A stretch of DNA of 35,051 bases from Pararhodospirillum oryzae (lineage in GTDB: Bacteria > Pseudomonadota > Alphaproteobacteria > Rhodospirillales > Rhodospirillaceae). The notes beneath the pieces were generated by a model. It had not been told where the DNA came from and ran no database searches. It saw only the letters and a list, made by a program, of their open reading frames with translations. Positions 16,528-25,015 of this stretch are shown here, piece by piece (positions within the stretch are counted from its first letter, which is position 1; every line of letters begins with the position of its first letter). A program made the translations under genes and the position numbers. The stretch covers positions 1 to 35,051 of the forward strand of contig NZ_BJZO01000045.1 in assembly GCF_007992075.1 (NCBI RefSeq), given 5' to 3'.

Positions 16528-17918
16528 CCGCTTGCGTTGCCTTTGCTTGCCGTAAGCCAGGGAAGAGGGTTGATCGGCTGACCCTTGCGGCGCAACTCCA
16601 CATAAAGGGTCGGCGCGTCCCCGCTCCCGTCCGCGACCGGCATGGTCCCCACCGGTTCACCCGCGGTCAGGCGCTGCCCCACCACACCATCGATCCGGCC
16701 AAGCCCCGCCAGCAGCGTATGATATCCTCCGCCATGATCAATGATCAAGAGATTGCCATACCCTCGAAAGGGCCCGGCGAAGGCAATCGTTCCGTCGTGG
16801 GGGGTCACCACCTGCGCCCCCGAGCGCGTGGCGATGCGCAAGCCCCGCGAGACCCCCCCCAGGCTCAGATGCTCGCCATAGGTATTCACGACCCGGCCGC
16901 GCGCCGGGAAGGGCATGGCGCCCCGCGCGCGCTCGAACCCGGTTTCGTGCCCCGACGGCCGGGGCGCCGGCGTCTCGATCGAGGCCACGGGCGTTTCGGG
17001 CTTGGCTCGCGTCGCCAGGGCGGCGCGGGCCCGGGCCCGCTCCTGGGCCTCGGCCAGGCGGCGTTCCTCCTCGGCCTTGCGCGCGCGCGCTTCCTCTTCC
17101 TCGCGGGCTTTCTTTTCCGCCTCCAGGCGGGCCAGCAGGTCGCGCATGTCCTGGGCCTCGCGCGCCAGCTGCGAGGATCGTTCCTCCGCCGCCTGGCCCC
17201 GGGCCCGCAGATCGCGGATCATCGATTGCTTCTCGCGGCTGAGCGCCTGCAGGCCCGTGTGCTCGGCGCGCAGGGCGTCGCTGGTCGCGCGGATCTGGGC
17301 GCGCTGCGCCCGGATGGCCGTGTCGATGTTGTGCAGCGCCACCAGCTGCCCGGCCAGGGCCTGGGCGTTCTCGCGAATGCGGGGAATCGCCTGACGCAGC
17401 AAGATCGCCACCCGCACCGTGTCGGCGGGAGGCGCCGGCTGCACCAGCAGGGCCTCGGAAGGGCGCCAGGCCAGCCGCTGCACGGCCGTGAGCACATGCA
17501 CGATCTGCTCGTCGCGCCGGGCCAGGGCCGCGCGCAGGCTTTCTTCCTCCCGGTTGAGCCCGGCCAGATGCGCCTCCAGGGCCGAGAGGGTTTCTTCCTG
17601 GTCTTGCACCCGCTTGGCCGCCGCCGCCAGCTTCTGGCCCAGGCCCGCCAGTTCCTTTTCCGTCGAGGCGGCCTCGCGCTCCAGGCGGGCGCGTTCGGCC
17701 TTTTCGCGCTGCAAGGCGCGTTCGACTTCCTCCAGGTCCGAGGGCGACGGATCCGCCGCGCCAACGCCATTGGCCGCCAGCCCGGTCCCGGCGGCGACCA
17801 GCGCCGCCAGGGCCAGGGCCCGCCACGCCCTTGCCGGTGCCACGCGCCCCCCCCGCGCCCCGGGGGAATCCCCCAGGGCCCGGCGGACGCGGGACGCCCG
17901 GAAGGGCGTGTTATTCAC
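16524..17918 (-). CDS. envC: murein hydrolase activator, EnvC family (degenerate LytM domain)
   Basis: EnvC-type proteins activate amidases at the division septum. The 464-residue protein has an N-terminal hydrophobic signal (about 30-50), a long coiled coil (about 58-285, rich in Glu/Arg/Ala heptads) and a C-terminal LytM/M23 fold (about 335-460) containing GYGNLLIIDHGGGYHTLLAGL. The M23 zinc ligands are missing: the usual HxGxD is replaced around SRGLRIA, and the final HxH is replaced by LYVEL, as in non-catalytic EnvC proteins. The start is GTG, overlapping gpmI by eight bases. Its place between gpmI and ctpA is the usual one for this family in alphaproteobacteria. Confidence 0.9.
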   Translation of the reverse strand: MNNTPFRASRVRRALGDSPGARGGRVAPARAWRALALAALVAAGTGLAANGVGAADPSPSDLEEVERALQREKAERARLEREAASTEKELAGLGQKLAAAAKRVQDQEETLSALEAHLAGLNREEESLRAALARRDEQIVHVLTAVQRLAWRPSEALLVQPAPPADTVRVAILLRQAIPRIRENAQALAGQLVALHNIDTAIRAQRAQIRATSDALRAEHTGLQALSREKQSMIRDLRARGQAAEERSSQLAREAQDMRDLLARLEAEKKAREEEEARARKAEEERRLAEAQERARARAALATRAKPETPVASIETPAPRPSGHETGFERARGAMPFPARGRVVNTYGEHLSLGGVSRGLRIATRSGAQVVTPHDGTIAFAGPFRGYGNLLIIDHGGGYHTLLAGLGRIDGVVGQRLTAGEPVGTMPVADGSGDAPTLYVELRRKGQPINPLPWLTASKGNASG

Positions 17919-19482
17919 CGGTGCCGGTCCGGGGGGAAGCCCCGGCCTTTTGAAGGAGGCTCTCCGCGGTCATTTCGGCCGGCTGCTTCAGGCCGATCAG
18001 GGCCAGCAGCGTGGGCGCGATGTCGGCCAGGCGCCCGTCCTTCAGACCAACCCCGTGCGGACCGTTGACCAGCAGCAGGTCAACCTTGCCCACCGTGTGC
18101 GCGGTGTGGGGCTCGCCGGTGGTGGGATCGCGCATCATCTCGGCGTTGCCGTGGTCGGCGGTCAGCAGCATGCAGCCGCCGGCGGCCTTCAGCGCCGCCT
18201 CGACCCGGGCCAGGCCGGTGTCCACCGTTTCAACCGCGCGGATGGCCGCTTCCAGGATGCCCGTGTGCCCCACCATGTCGCCGTTTGCGTAGTTGACAAT
18301 GATCACGTCGAACTGGCCGCCCTCGATCGCGCCCACCAGGGCGTCGGTCACCTCCGGAGCCGACATCTCGGGCTTCAGGTCGTAGGTCGCCACCCGGGGG
18401 CTGGGGACCAGGATGCGTTCCTCGCCGGGGAAGCGGGTTTCCTCGCCCCCGTTGAAGAAAAAGGTGACGTGGGCGTACTTCTCGGTCTCGGCCAGGCGCA
18501 ACTGGGTCAGGCCGGCGGCCGAAACCACCTCGCCCAGGATGTTGCGCAGGCTTTCGGGGGCGAACAGCACCTCCATGAAGGCGTTGTGCTCGCGCGAGTA
18601 TTCCGTCATGGCCAGCCGGGCGGCGAACCGGGGCAGGCGCCGCGCGAAGGCATCGAAGCCGGGATCCATCAGCGCCCGGGTGATCTCGCGCGCCCGGTCG
18701 GCCCGGAAGTTGACGAAAAACACCCCGTCGCCGTCGGCCATGCCGGTGTACCCCTCGATCACGGTCGGGAGCACGAACTCGTCGCCCTTGTCGTGGGCGT
18801 CGTAGAATCCGCTGACCGCCTCCAGGGGATCGGCGGCCTGCTCGCCCCGGGCCTCGACCAGGGCGTTCCAGGCCGCTTCCACCCGGTCCCAACGATTATC
18901 GCGGTCCATGGCGTAGTAGCGCCCCGACACGGTGGCGATCGGCGCCGCCGGCCCTGCTTCCTCCTGGAAGGTTTCGATGAACCCCGTCGCCGAGCGCGGC
19001 GGCGTGTCGCGACCGTCAAGGAAGGCGTGCACGCGCACCCTGATCCCCAACTCGGCCAGGCGCCGCGCGATCACCGCCATGTGATGCTGGTGCGAGTGCA
19101 CCCCGCCCGGCGACAGCAGGCCCATGACATGCGCCGTGCCGCCGCTGGTTCGCAACGCCTCGACGAAATTCGTGAACGCGGGCATGTCGGAGAACGATCC
19201 GTTGTCGATCGCCTGGTCGATGCGGGGCAGGTCCTGCATCACCACCCGGCCCGCGCCCAGGTTCATGTGCCCGACCTCGGAGTTGCCCATCTGCCCGTGG
19301 GGCAGGCCCACATCCAGGCCGCTGGTTTCGACCAGGGCATGCGGGCAGGTTGCCATCAGGTGGTCCCAGGTGGGCGTGCGGGCGAGTGCGATGGCATTGT
19401 CCGCCGGGTTGTCGCGGTGACCCCAGCCATCCAGGATGCACAGCACCATCGGGCGGGGGCGGGCGGTCACGGGCACGGTCAT
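17911..19482 (-). CDS. gpmI: 2,3-bisphosphoglycerate-independent phosphoglycerate mutase
   Basis: Interconverts 3- and 2-phosphoglycerate in glycolysis and gluconeogenesis, using two Mn ions and a serine nucleophile. The 523-residue protein is full length. The first metal site is in CILDGWG (Asp18); the nucleophile is Ser68 in QMGNSEVGHMNLG; later metal-binding segments include NYANGDMVGHTG and LTADHGNAE. The ATG has AGGAC about ten bases upstream. It heads the reverse-strand cluster gpmI-envC-ctpA-deacetylase-rppH, with overlaps or very short gaps throughout; a promoter is predicted about 95 bases upstream. Confidence 0.96.
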   Translation of the reverse strand: MTVPVTARPRPMVLCILDGWGHRDNPADNAIALARTPTWDHLMATCPHALVETSGLDVGLPHGQMGNSEVGHMNLGAGRVVMQDLPRIDQAIDNGSFSDMPAFTNFVEALRTSGGTAHVMGLLSPGGVHSHQHHMAVIARRLAELGIRVRVHAFLDGRDTPPRSATGFIETFQEEAGPAAPIATVSGRYYAMDRDNRWDRVEAAWNALVEARGEQAADPLEAVSGFYDAHDKGDEFVLPTVIEGYTGMADGDGVFFVNFRADRAREITRALMDPGFDAFARRLPRFAARLAMTEYSREHNAFMEVLFAPESLRNILGEVVSAAGLTQLRLAETEKYAHVTFFFNGGEETRFPGEERILVPSPRVATYDLKPEMSAPEVTDALVGAIEGGQFDVIIVNYANGDMVGHTGILEAAIRAVETVDTGLARVEAALKAAGGCMLLTADHGNAEMMRDPTTGEPHTAHTVGKVDLLLVNGPHGVGLKDGRLADIAPTLLALIGLKQPAEMTAESLLQKAGASPRTGTGE

Positions 19483-19577
19483 GGTCTTGTCCTGTCTGGC
19501 AACGCCGGCAAGGGAAATGAACGCAAGGCGGGAAGGCGCACACCGGCCGCGATCCTTCGCGCCCTTTCATTTCCTGG

Positions 19578-19606
19578 GATATGGGCCGTTCCATCGAAGC
19601 GGTCAA
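19578..19606 (-). promoter_or_regulatory. predicted promoter of the gpmI cluster
   Basis: On the reverse strand TTGACC (19606-19601) is followed by exactly 17 bases and CATATC (19583-19578). The start point would lie near 19572, giving a leader of about 90 bases before gpmI. The -35 is strong, the -10 weak. Confidence 0.35.
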
Positions 19607-19612
19607 AACGTT

Positions 19613-20605
19613 TCACGCGCTCCGGCCTTCCTTTTGCGTGACCGGTTGCGGGGGCGGGCCGCCGGCGGGCGTCCGGCGGGCCCGCAGACGCTCGCGGTGC
19701 AGGGCATAAAGCCCCGAGGCGACGATCACCGCGCCGCCGCCCAGCGTCCAGGCGTCGGGCACGTCGCCAAAGACCGCGTAGCCCACGCCGATCGCCCACA
19801 CGAGCATCAGGTAATTGTAGGGCTGCAACACCGAGGCCGGGGCAAACGTCAAGGCGGCCAGCAAAAGCACGTGCGCGCCCACCGCGAGGCACGCGAGCGC
19901 GCCCAGCCAGGCCCAATCCGCGACGGGCAGGACGGGCCACTCGCCCAACCCCCACAGGCTGAGCACCAGGGCCCCGATGCCGGCCGCGTACACCTGGGTG
20001 GTGGCGGCCCCGTCGTCGCGGCTGACCAGGCGGCTCAGCACCATGAACAGCGCGTAGAGGGCGGCCGCCAGGGCCGCGTACAGGGCCGCCGGCTGAAAGG
20101 CGCCCAGGCCCGGGCGCACGATCAACAGCAGGCCGGCGAACGCCACCCCGGTCGCGGCCCAGCGCCGCCAGCCCACCCGCTCGCCCAGGACCGGAATGGC
20201 CAGAACCATGACCATCAGCGGGTAAATGGCGAACACCGCCTGGACCTCGGCCAGCCCCAGATACCGGAAGGCAAGCCCCATCAGGGCGATTTCGCTCACC
20301 AGAAGCAAGGCGCGCACGATCTGGATCAAGGGCCGGCGGCTTTTCAGGGCCCCGGCCAGGGCGCCGGGCCCCTTGCCCCGGGTCCCCGCCCACGCGAGGC
20401 CCAGCGCGAACACGGCGAACACCCAGTAGCGCACCATGACGATGAACGACACGGGATACAGCGCGACCAGATGCTTGGTGATCGCGTCCTGGCCCGCGAA
20501 AATCAAGGTGGTGCCCACCAGGCACAAAATCCCGAGCCCGGGCCGCTCGGGCCGGGAGGGGACAAAGGAAGAAGTCGGGGACTTGGGGGAAGACAACGCC
20601 TTCAT
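19613..20605 (-). CDS. DMT superfamily transporter with two EamA domains
   Basis: A 330-residue inner-membrane protein with about ten hydrophobic segments in two halves, as in EamA/RhaT-type drug/metabolite transporters. The N-terminal half includes TTLIFAGQDAITKHLVAL and the loop GLAEVQAVFAIYPLMVMVL with the GERVGWRRW end common to the family; the second half contains LQPYNYLMLVWAIGVGYAVFGD. The chosen ATG (MKALSSPK) has AAGGG about ten bases upstream; the frame is open 20 codons further without a better site. The substrate cannot be told from sequence; amino acids or other small metabolites are possible. It lies upstream of gpmI on the same strand, and diverges from the M48-like gene. Confidence 0.88.
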   Translation of the reverse strand: MKALSSPKSPTSSFVPSRPERPGLGILCLVGTTLIFAGQDAITKHLVALYPVSFIVMVRYWVFAVFALGLAWAGTRGKGPGALAGALKSRRPLIQIVRALLLVSEIALMGLAFRYLGLAEVQAVFAIYPLMVMVLAIPVLGERVGWRRWAATGVAFAGLLLIVRPGLGAFQPAALYAALAAALYALFMVLSRLVSRDDGAATTQVYAAGIGALVLSLWGLGEWPVLPVADWAWLGALACLAVGAHVLLLAALTFAPASVLQPYNYLMLVWAIGVGYAVFGDVPDAWTLGGGAVIVASGLYALHRERLRARRTPAGGPPPQPVTQKEGRSA

Positions 20606-20758
20606 CGGAACGCGGCCCTTGCCTGACATCGGGAAAACCATCGGGCCCGCGCCGGGACCCGCCACCGCGAGGGTGGGGGTCCGCGCGCCAAAAGATCAAG
20701 ATGCCGCCTCGCGCCGCTCGCGATCCCCGCCCGGGCTTCCTTTCACGTTTTCTTGGGG

Positions 20759-22132
20759 ATGATCCTTCATTCTCGCGACATGATCGAGTCACCAAGCGCC
20801 CGCGCGGGCGGGCATGCCCTCAGGTTTGGCCTGGAAGCCGGACGGCCCTACGATGGCCGCTTCTCCGCTGATGCCAGACGGCAGCCGGTGGCGGTGACCG
20901 TCTTGCCCACCCCCCGGCTGCTGGAAATCCGCGATGCCCAGGGCCTGCTGGTGGCGGCCTGGGCCTGGAACGATGTCGTGCGGCCGCGCCCGGCCACCGG
21001 GACCGGCCTGGCCTTGCACTGCCGCCCCACCCCCGGCCAGCGCCTGGACATCGACGTTCCCCCTCCCTCGGGTGGCCGCCCCGCCCCCAGGCCCCGCCCC
21101 CGCGCCTCCCCTGAACCCGGGCCGGATTCCCCTTCGTCGCGCTCCGGCCCCGGGCGGGCCCTGGACGCCCTCCTGGCGCCGTTCCTGGCGCTGTTTCAGG
21201 CTCCGTCAAGGGCGCCCGGCGACCCCTTGCGTTTGTCGGGCTGGCCGTGGCTGCGCGCGCGCCTCGCCCTTTGGCGCCTGACCCTGGCTTCGCCGCGCCG
21301 CCTGCTCAAGGGGGGGGGCCTCGCCTTGGTGGCGTTCCTCCTGGGAGGGCTGGGAGGGCTTGGCCTGTTGTCCCTGCCCGGAGTCGCCAACCGCCTGGAA
21401 GCCTTTGTTCCCGCCAGCGCCGAACAGGCCTGGGGGGATGCCCTGCTCGCCCGCTTCCACGAGGAAAGCCGGACACGGGTGTGCGACGCCCTGCCCGGCC
21501 GCCTGGCCCTGGACCGCCTGCTGCGCCGACTCGACCGCGCCCACCCCGCCCCCTGGCCCCTCACCGCCGAGGTCCTGCACACCCCCGCCGTCGTGGCGCT
21601 GGGATTCCCGGGCGGCCACCTGGTGTTCAGCGAAGGGTTGCTGCTTTCCTTGCGCAGCCCCGACGAAGTCGCGGGCATCGTGGCCCAGACCCTGGCCCAG
21701 ACCCTTCTGCGCCAGGGCACCGTCGCCGTGCTGCGCCGCCACGGCGCGCGCGCCTTCCTGCCCTTGCTCGTCCATCTCCACGAGGCCCGGCCCCTGCGCC
21801 TGGAGAGCTACCTGGAAACCGGCCTGGCCCGCTCGATGGACCAGATCGTGACCGCCGATGCCCAAGCCATGGGCTTGTTGCGCGACGCCGGCTTGCGCGC
21901 GCGAAGCCTCTCGCTGTTCATCGAGGACCAGACCCTTGCCCGCCCGGGGCAAAACGAGCCCGGGAGCGACGCGGCACGCCCCGAAACCCTGGGAGCCTTG
22001 GAAATTCCCGCTTTCGTGCAAAACAACCCGCTTTCGTCGGCCCGGCTGCGACGCCTGGGCGCCGCGCCACGCGGTGGCGACGTCGCGATGGACCCGGTGG
22101 ACTGGACAGACCTGCGATTGATATGTCAGTAA
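20759..22132 (+). CDS. M48-like membrane protein lacking the zinc-protease active site (pseudoprotease)
   Basis: A 457-residue protein. The N-terminal beta-rich domain (about 15-100) resembles the one preceding M48 peptidase domains in proteobacteria; a Pro-rich linker, a membrane segment (about 184-205) and an M48-like region (about 224-434) follow. The landmark FPGGHLVFSEGLLLSLRSPD (from about 282) and the next helix align with M48 proteins, but where HExxH is expected it reads VAQTLAQTLLRQG (about 306-318): both His and the Glu are replaced. The third zinc ligand, Glu before AD in the distal helix, is Ile in DQIVTADAQAM. With all four key residues gone, protease activity is not expected. 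The start is uncertain: TTG at 20753 or ATG at 20780 are alternatives, and none has a clear ribosome site. Confidence 0.75.
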   Translation: MILHSRDMIESPSARAGGHALRFGLEAGRPYDGRFSADARRQPVAVTVLPTPRLLEIRDAQGLLVAAWAWNDVVRPRPATGTGLALHCRPTPGQRLDIDVPPPSGGRPAPRPRPRASPEPGPDSPSSRSGPGRALDALLAPFLALFQAPSRAPGDPLRLSGWPWLRARLALWRLTLASPRRLLKGGGLALVAFLLGGLGGLGLLSLPGVANRLEAFVPASAEQAWGDALLARFHEESRTRVCDALPGRLALDRLLRRLDRAHPAPWPLTAEVLHTPAVVALGFPGGHLVFSEGLLLSLRSPDEVAGIVAQTLAQTLLRQGTVAVLRRHGARAFLPLLVHLHEARPLRLESYLETGLARSMDQIVTADAQAMGLLRDAGLRARSLSLFIEDQTLARPGQNEPGSDAARPETLGALEIPAFVQNNPLSSARLRRLGAAPRGGDVAMDPVDWTDLRLICQ

Positions 22133-22134
22133 TC

Positions 22135-22161
22135 GCCGGGGGGCTGGATGCGGCTTTTTTT
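22135..22161 (+). terminator. possible intrinsic terminator after the M48-like gene
   Basis: GCCG (22135-22138) pairs with CGGC (22151-22154), directly followed by seven T bases (22155-22161). The stem is short, but a T7 run is rare in this GC-rich sequence and starts 22 bases after the stop codon. Confidence 0.4.
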
Positions 22162-22214
22162 GCCCATCGGATGACCAGCTCTCCGCCCCTGTCGCCGCGA
22201 ACAGTTCCACACCC

Positions 22215-23567
22215 ATGACTGGCCAGGTCTTCGTTGCCGTCGCCTTGCTGCTGACCCTGCTCGGGACCGGCGTCGCCGCTGCCCTGTGGCGGGTGCGCGA
22301 CCGTCTGCGCTTGCTGGAAACCGTGCTGGAGCACACCAGCGAAGGCGTGATGGAAATCGACCGCTTCGGCCGGGTCGTGTGGGCCGGCCGGCGGGCCGCC
22401 ACCATGCTGGGCTATCCCGACGGCATCCGCCCGGGCACGCTGGCCCGCGTTTTGTTCGGGGGCACCGTCAGCGCCGCCCTGGCCCAGGGGAGCACCCTTT
22501 CCGTGCGCGGCACCGCCCACCGCCCGGACGGGGGATGGTTCCCCGCCTTGATGATCTGCGCCACCCCGCTCGCCACCAACCGCCTGTGGCTGCTGCGCGA
22601 CCTCAGCGCCGAGCAGGAACTGGCGCGCCTGCGCACCGCCGAGGAGCGGGCCAGCACCTCGCAACGCTTCGCCGGCATTGGCATCTGGGATCTGACCCTG
22701 GGCAGCAATCATCTGTTCTGGTCCGACGAGATGTTTGCCCTGCTGGGCGTCGAGCCCGGCGCCTTTCCGCCCCGGCGCGACCACTTGGTCAGCCTGATCG
22801 ACCCCGAGGACACGCCCCAGGTCGAGGAAAGCCTGGCCTTGTGCCTGGAGGGGGCCCGCCCCCACGACGAGGATTTCCGCGTGACCTGGCCCGACGGATC
22901 AACCCACTGGCTGCGCGAAACCGCCAACCTGCTGCGCGACGAATCCGGACGCCCCTTGCGCATGGTCGGCGTCGTGCGCGACATCACCGCCGAGAAGGAA
23001 GCCGAGCATCGCGCCTTGCGCATGGCCCTGCACGACCCCCTCACCGGCCTGCCCAACCGCGCCGCCTTCGACGCCAAGCTGGACGAGGTGATGACCCGCG
23101 CCCGCGAGGATCGCCGCCAGGTCGCGCTGGCCTTCATCGACCTCGACCGCTTCAAGCCCATCAACGACAAGTTCGGCCATGGCGTGGGCGACCAGGTGCT
23201 CACGTGCATTTCCCACCGCCTGAGCGAGGTCATCCGTCCCGACGACATGGTGGCCCGGGTGGGTGGCGACGAGTTCGTGGCCGTGCTGGGCGGCTGCGAA
23301 AACGAAACCCAGGCCCAGGCCATCGCCGGGCGCCTGCTGGAGGCCATCCGCGCCCCCATCCCCATCGACGACACGATCCACAAGGTCAGCGCCAGCATCG
23401 GCGTCAGCCTGTACCCCCGCCTCGCCTCCTCCCGCGAGGCGCTGATTCACACCGCCGACCTGGCCATGTATGCTGCCAAGCGGACCGGATCCTTGCGCGT
23501 GCGCGTGTTCACGCCCGACCTCGCCGAGGGCGATGAAAGCGTCCCCATCCCCCGCGCGTCGTCCTGA
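22215..23567 (+). CDS. PAS-PAS-GGDEF diguanylate cyclase
   Basis: A 450-residue protein with one N-terminal membrane helix (about 5-25), a PAS domain (about 37-140; TSEGVMEIDRFGRVVW), a second PAS with PAC motif (about 150-265; GIWDLTLGSNHLFWSDEMF, ending MVGVVRDITAEKEAE), and a GGDEF domain (about 275-435). The catalytic motif GGDEF is intact near 349 and is preceded at the correct five-residue spacing by RPDD, an inhibitory I-site, so product feedback is expected. It probably makes c-di-GMP in response to a signal bound by the PAS domains. There is no EAL domain and no signalling partner next to it. The ATG lacks an obvious ribosome site. Confidence 0.9.
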   Translation: MTGQVFVAVALLLTLLGTGVAAALWRVRDRLRLLETVLEHTSEGVMEIDRFGRVVWAGRRAATMLGYPDGIRPGTLARVLFGGTVSAALAQGSTLSVRGTAHRPDGGWFPALMICATPLATNRLWLLRDLSAEQELARLRTAEERASTSQRFAGIGIWDLTLGSNHLFWSDEMFALLGVEPGAFPPRRDHLVSLIDPEDTPQVEESLALCLEGARPHDEDFRVTWPDGSTHWLRETANLLRDESGRPLRMVGVVRDITAEKEAEHRALRMALHDPLTGLPNRAAFDAKLDEVMTRAREDRRQVALAFIDLDRFKPINDKFGHGVGDQVLTCISHRLSEVIRPDDMVARVGGDEFVAVLGGCENETQAQAIAGRLLEAIRAPIPIDDTIHKVSASIGVSLYPRLASSREALIHTADLAMYAAKRTGSLRVRVFTPDLAEGDESVPIPRASS

Positions 23568-23602
23568 TCCCCGCCGTCTCCCGGCTCACGCCCTTTTTCC
23601 CC

Positions 23603-23662
23603 AAGGATCGACCGATCCTTTCCGCCCGATGGATCGGGTGGTCCGATCCTTCCGCCCGACGG
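23603..23662. repeat. hairpin plus direct repeat upstream of waaA
   Basis: AAGGATCG (23603-23610) faces CGATCCTT (23613-23620), a palindrome. The sequence CCGATCCTTTCCGCCCGATGG at 23612-23632, shortened here for description, recurs with one deletion and one change at 23643-23662 (CCGATCCTTCCGCCCGACGG). The repeat lies between the diguanylate cyclase stop and the waaA start, so it may be an operator or a relic of local duplication. Confidence 0.5.
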
Positions 23663-23695
23663 CCCCGGGCCGTGCGCGCGCCCCACGGAGTCCCC

Positions 23696-25015
23696 ATGGT
23701 TTCCTTTGCCCTCTATCGCCTGCTGACCACCCTGGGGGGGCCGGCCATCGCCTTGCTGCTCCGCCGCCGTCTTGCCCGGGGCAAGGAAGACCCGCTTCGT
23801 TTCAACGAGCGCCTCGGGGTTCCGGGGCGCCCCCGCCCCCGGGGGCCCCTGGTCTGGCTGCACGGCGCCAGCCTGGGCGAGGCCGGCGCCCTGCTGCCCT
23901 TGATCGAACGCCTGGCCGCCCTGCGCCCCGATCTTTCCTTCCTCCTGACCACCGGCACCGTGTCGTCGGCCCGGGTGATGGGCGAGCGCCTGCCCGCCCC
24001 GGCCTTTCACCAGTTCCTGCCCGTCGATACCCCGGCCGCCGCCCGCCGGTTTCTCGACCACTGGCACCCCGACCTCGTCTTGTGGAGTGAGTCGGATCTG
24101 TGGCCCAATTTACTGATCGAAGCCAGCCGGCGCGCCATTCCCCGCGTGCTGCTGAACGGGCGCATGTCCCCGCGCTCGCATGCCACCTGGCGCCTGGGCC
24201 GCCCCCTGGCCTCGCGCATGCTGGAAGGCTTTTCCCTGTGCCTGGGCCAGACCGAGGGCGACGCGGCCCGCCTCGCCGACCTCGGCGCGCCCCGGACCGC
24301 CTGCCTGGGCAACCTGAAGCTGGCCGCGCCGCCCCCCGGGGTCGATGAACACCTTCTCGCCGCCGCCCGCGCCGCGATCGGCACGCGCCCCTTGTGGCTT
24401 GCCGCCAGCACCCACCCGGGCGAGGAAGCCCTGATCGCCCGGGTCCACCAGCGCCTGAAGGCCCGCCATCCCGGCCTGCTGAGCGTGATCGTGCCCCGTC
24501 ACGCCGAGCGCGCCCCCGAGATCGCGCGGGCTCTCGCCGCCCAGGGCCTGGAGGTCGGGCAACGCACCTCCGGCTGGCCAACCCCGGCAACCGATATCTG
24601 GATTGGCGACACCATGGGGGAGATGGGGCTGTACTTCCGGCTTGCGCCCGTGGTCGTGATGGGCAAAACATTCCCCGAGTCCGGGTCGCGCACCGGGGGA
24701 CAAAACCCCCTGGAGCCCGCCCTTCTTGATTCCGCGCTGCTATGGGGACCGGGAATGAGCAACTTCACCGATATCGCCCAGGGCCTGCGCACGGCGGGCG
24801 GCGCCTGGGAAGTCGCCAACGCCGACGCCCTGGCCGACGCCCTGTCCACCTTGCTCGCCGACCCCGACCAGCGCGCGCGCCTGGCCCATGCCGCCCACGC
24901 CTGGGCCAGCGGCGAAACCGCCGTGCTCGACCGCGTGGTGCAGGCCCTGGCTCCCTTCCTTGAAGCCCTGCCGGCGGCGGGCCCCCGCCGGGAGGCCGCC
25001 GGTGCGAACCCCTGA
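23696..25015 (+). CDS. waaA: 3-deoxy-D-manno-octulosonic acid (Kdo) transferase
   Basis: Adds Kdo from CMP-Kdo to lipid A precursor at the inner face of the cytoplasmic membrane. The 439-residue protein has an N-terminal membrane-associated helix (VSFALYRLLTTLGGPAIALL), the HGASLGE motif with the acceptor-domain catalytic Glu near residue 60, WPNLL near 142, and the donor-site stretch GGQNPLEPALL near 334. The ATG is preceded by GGAG at an ideal distance, which decides against an in-frame start 24 bases earlier. lpxK begins inside its last codons, so the two lipid A steps are co-expressed. Confidence 0.95.
   Translation: MVSFALYRLLTTLGGPAIALLLRRRLARGKEDPLRFNERLGVPGRPRPRGPLVWLHGASLGEAGALLPLIERLAALRPDLSFLLTTGTVSSARVMGERLPAPAFHQFLPVDTPAAARRFLDHWHPDLVLWSESDLWPNLLIEASRRAIPRVLLNGRMSPRSHATWRLGRPLASRMLEGFSLCLGQTEGDAARLADLGAPRTACLGNLKLAAPPPGVDEHLLAAARAAIGTRPLWLAASTHPGEEALIARVHQRLKARHPGLLSVIVPRHAERAPEIARALAAQGLEVGQRTSGWPTPATDIWIGDTMGEMGLYFRLAPVVVMGKTFPESGSRTGGQNPLEPALLDSALLWGPGMSNFTDIAQGLRTAGGAWEVANADALADALSTLLADPDQRARLAHAAHAWASGETAVLDRVVQALAPFLEALPAAGPRREAAGANP

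Noticed and set aside
16524-17918. Active M23 endopeptidase
   Set aside because: The zinc-binding His and Asp residues are absent, and the long coiled coil fits a non-catalytic EnvC activator.
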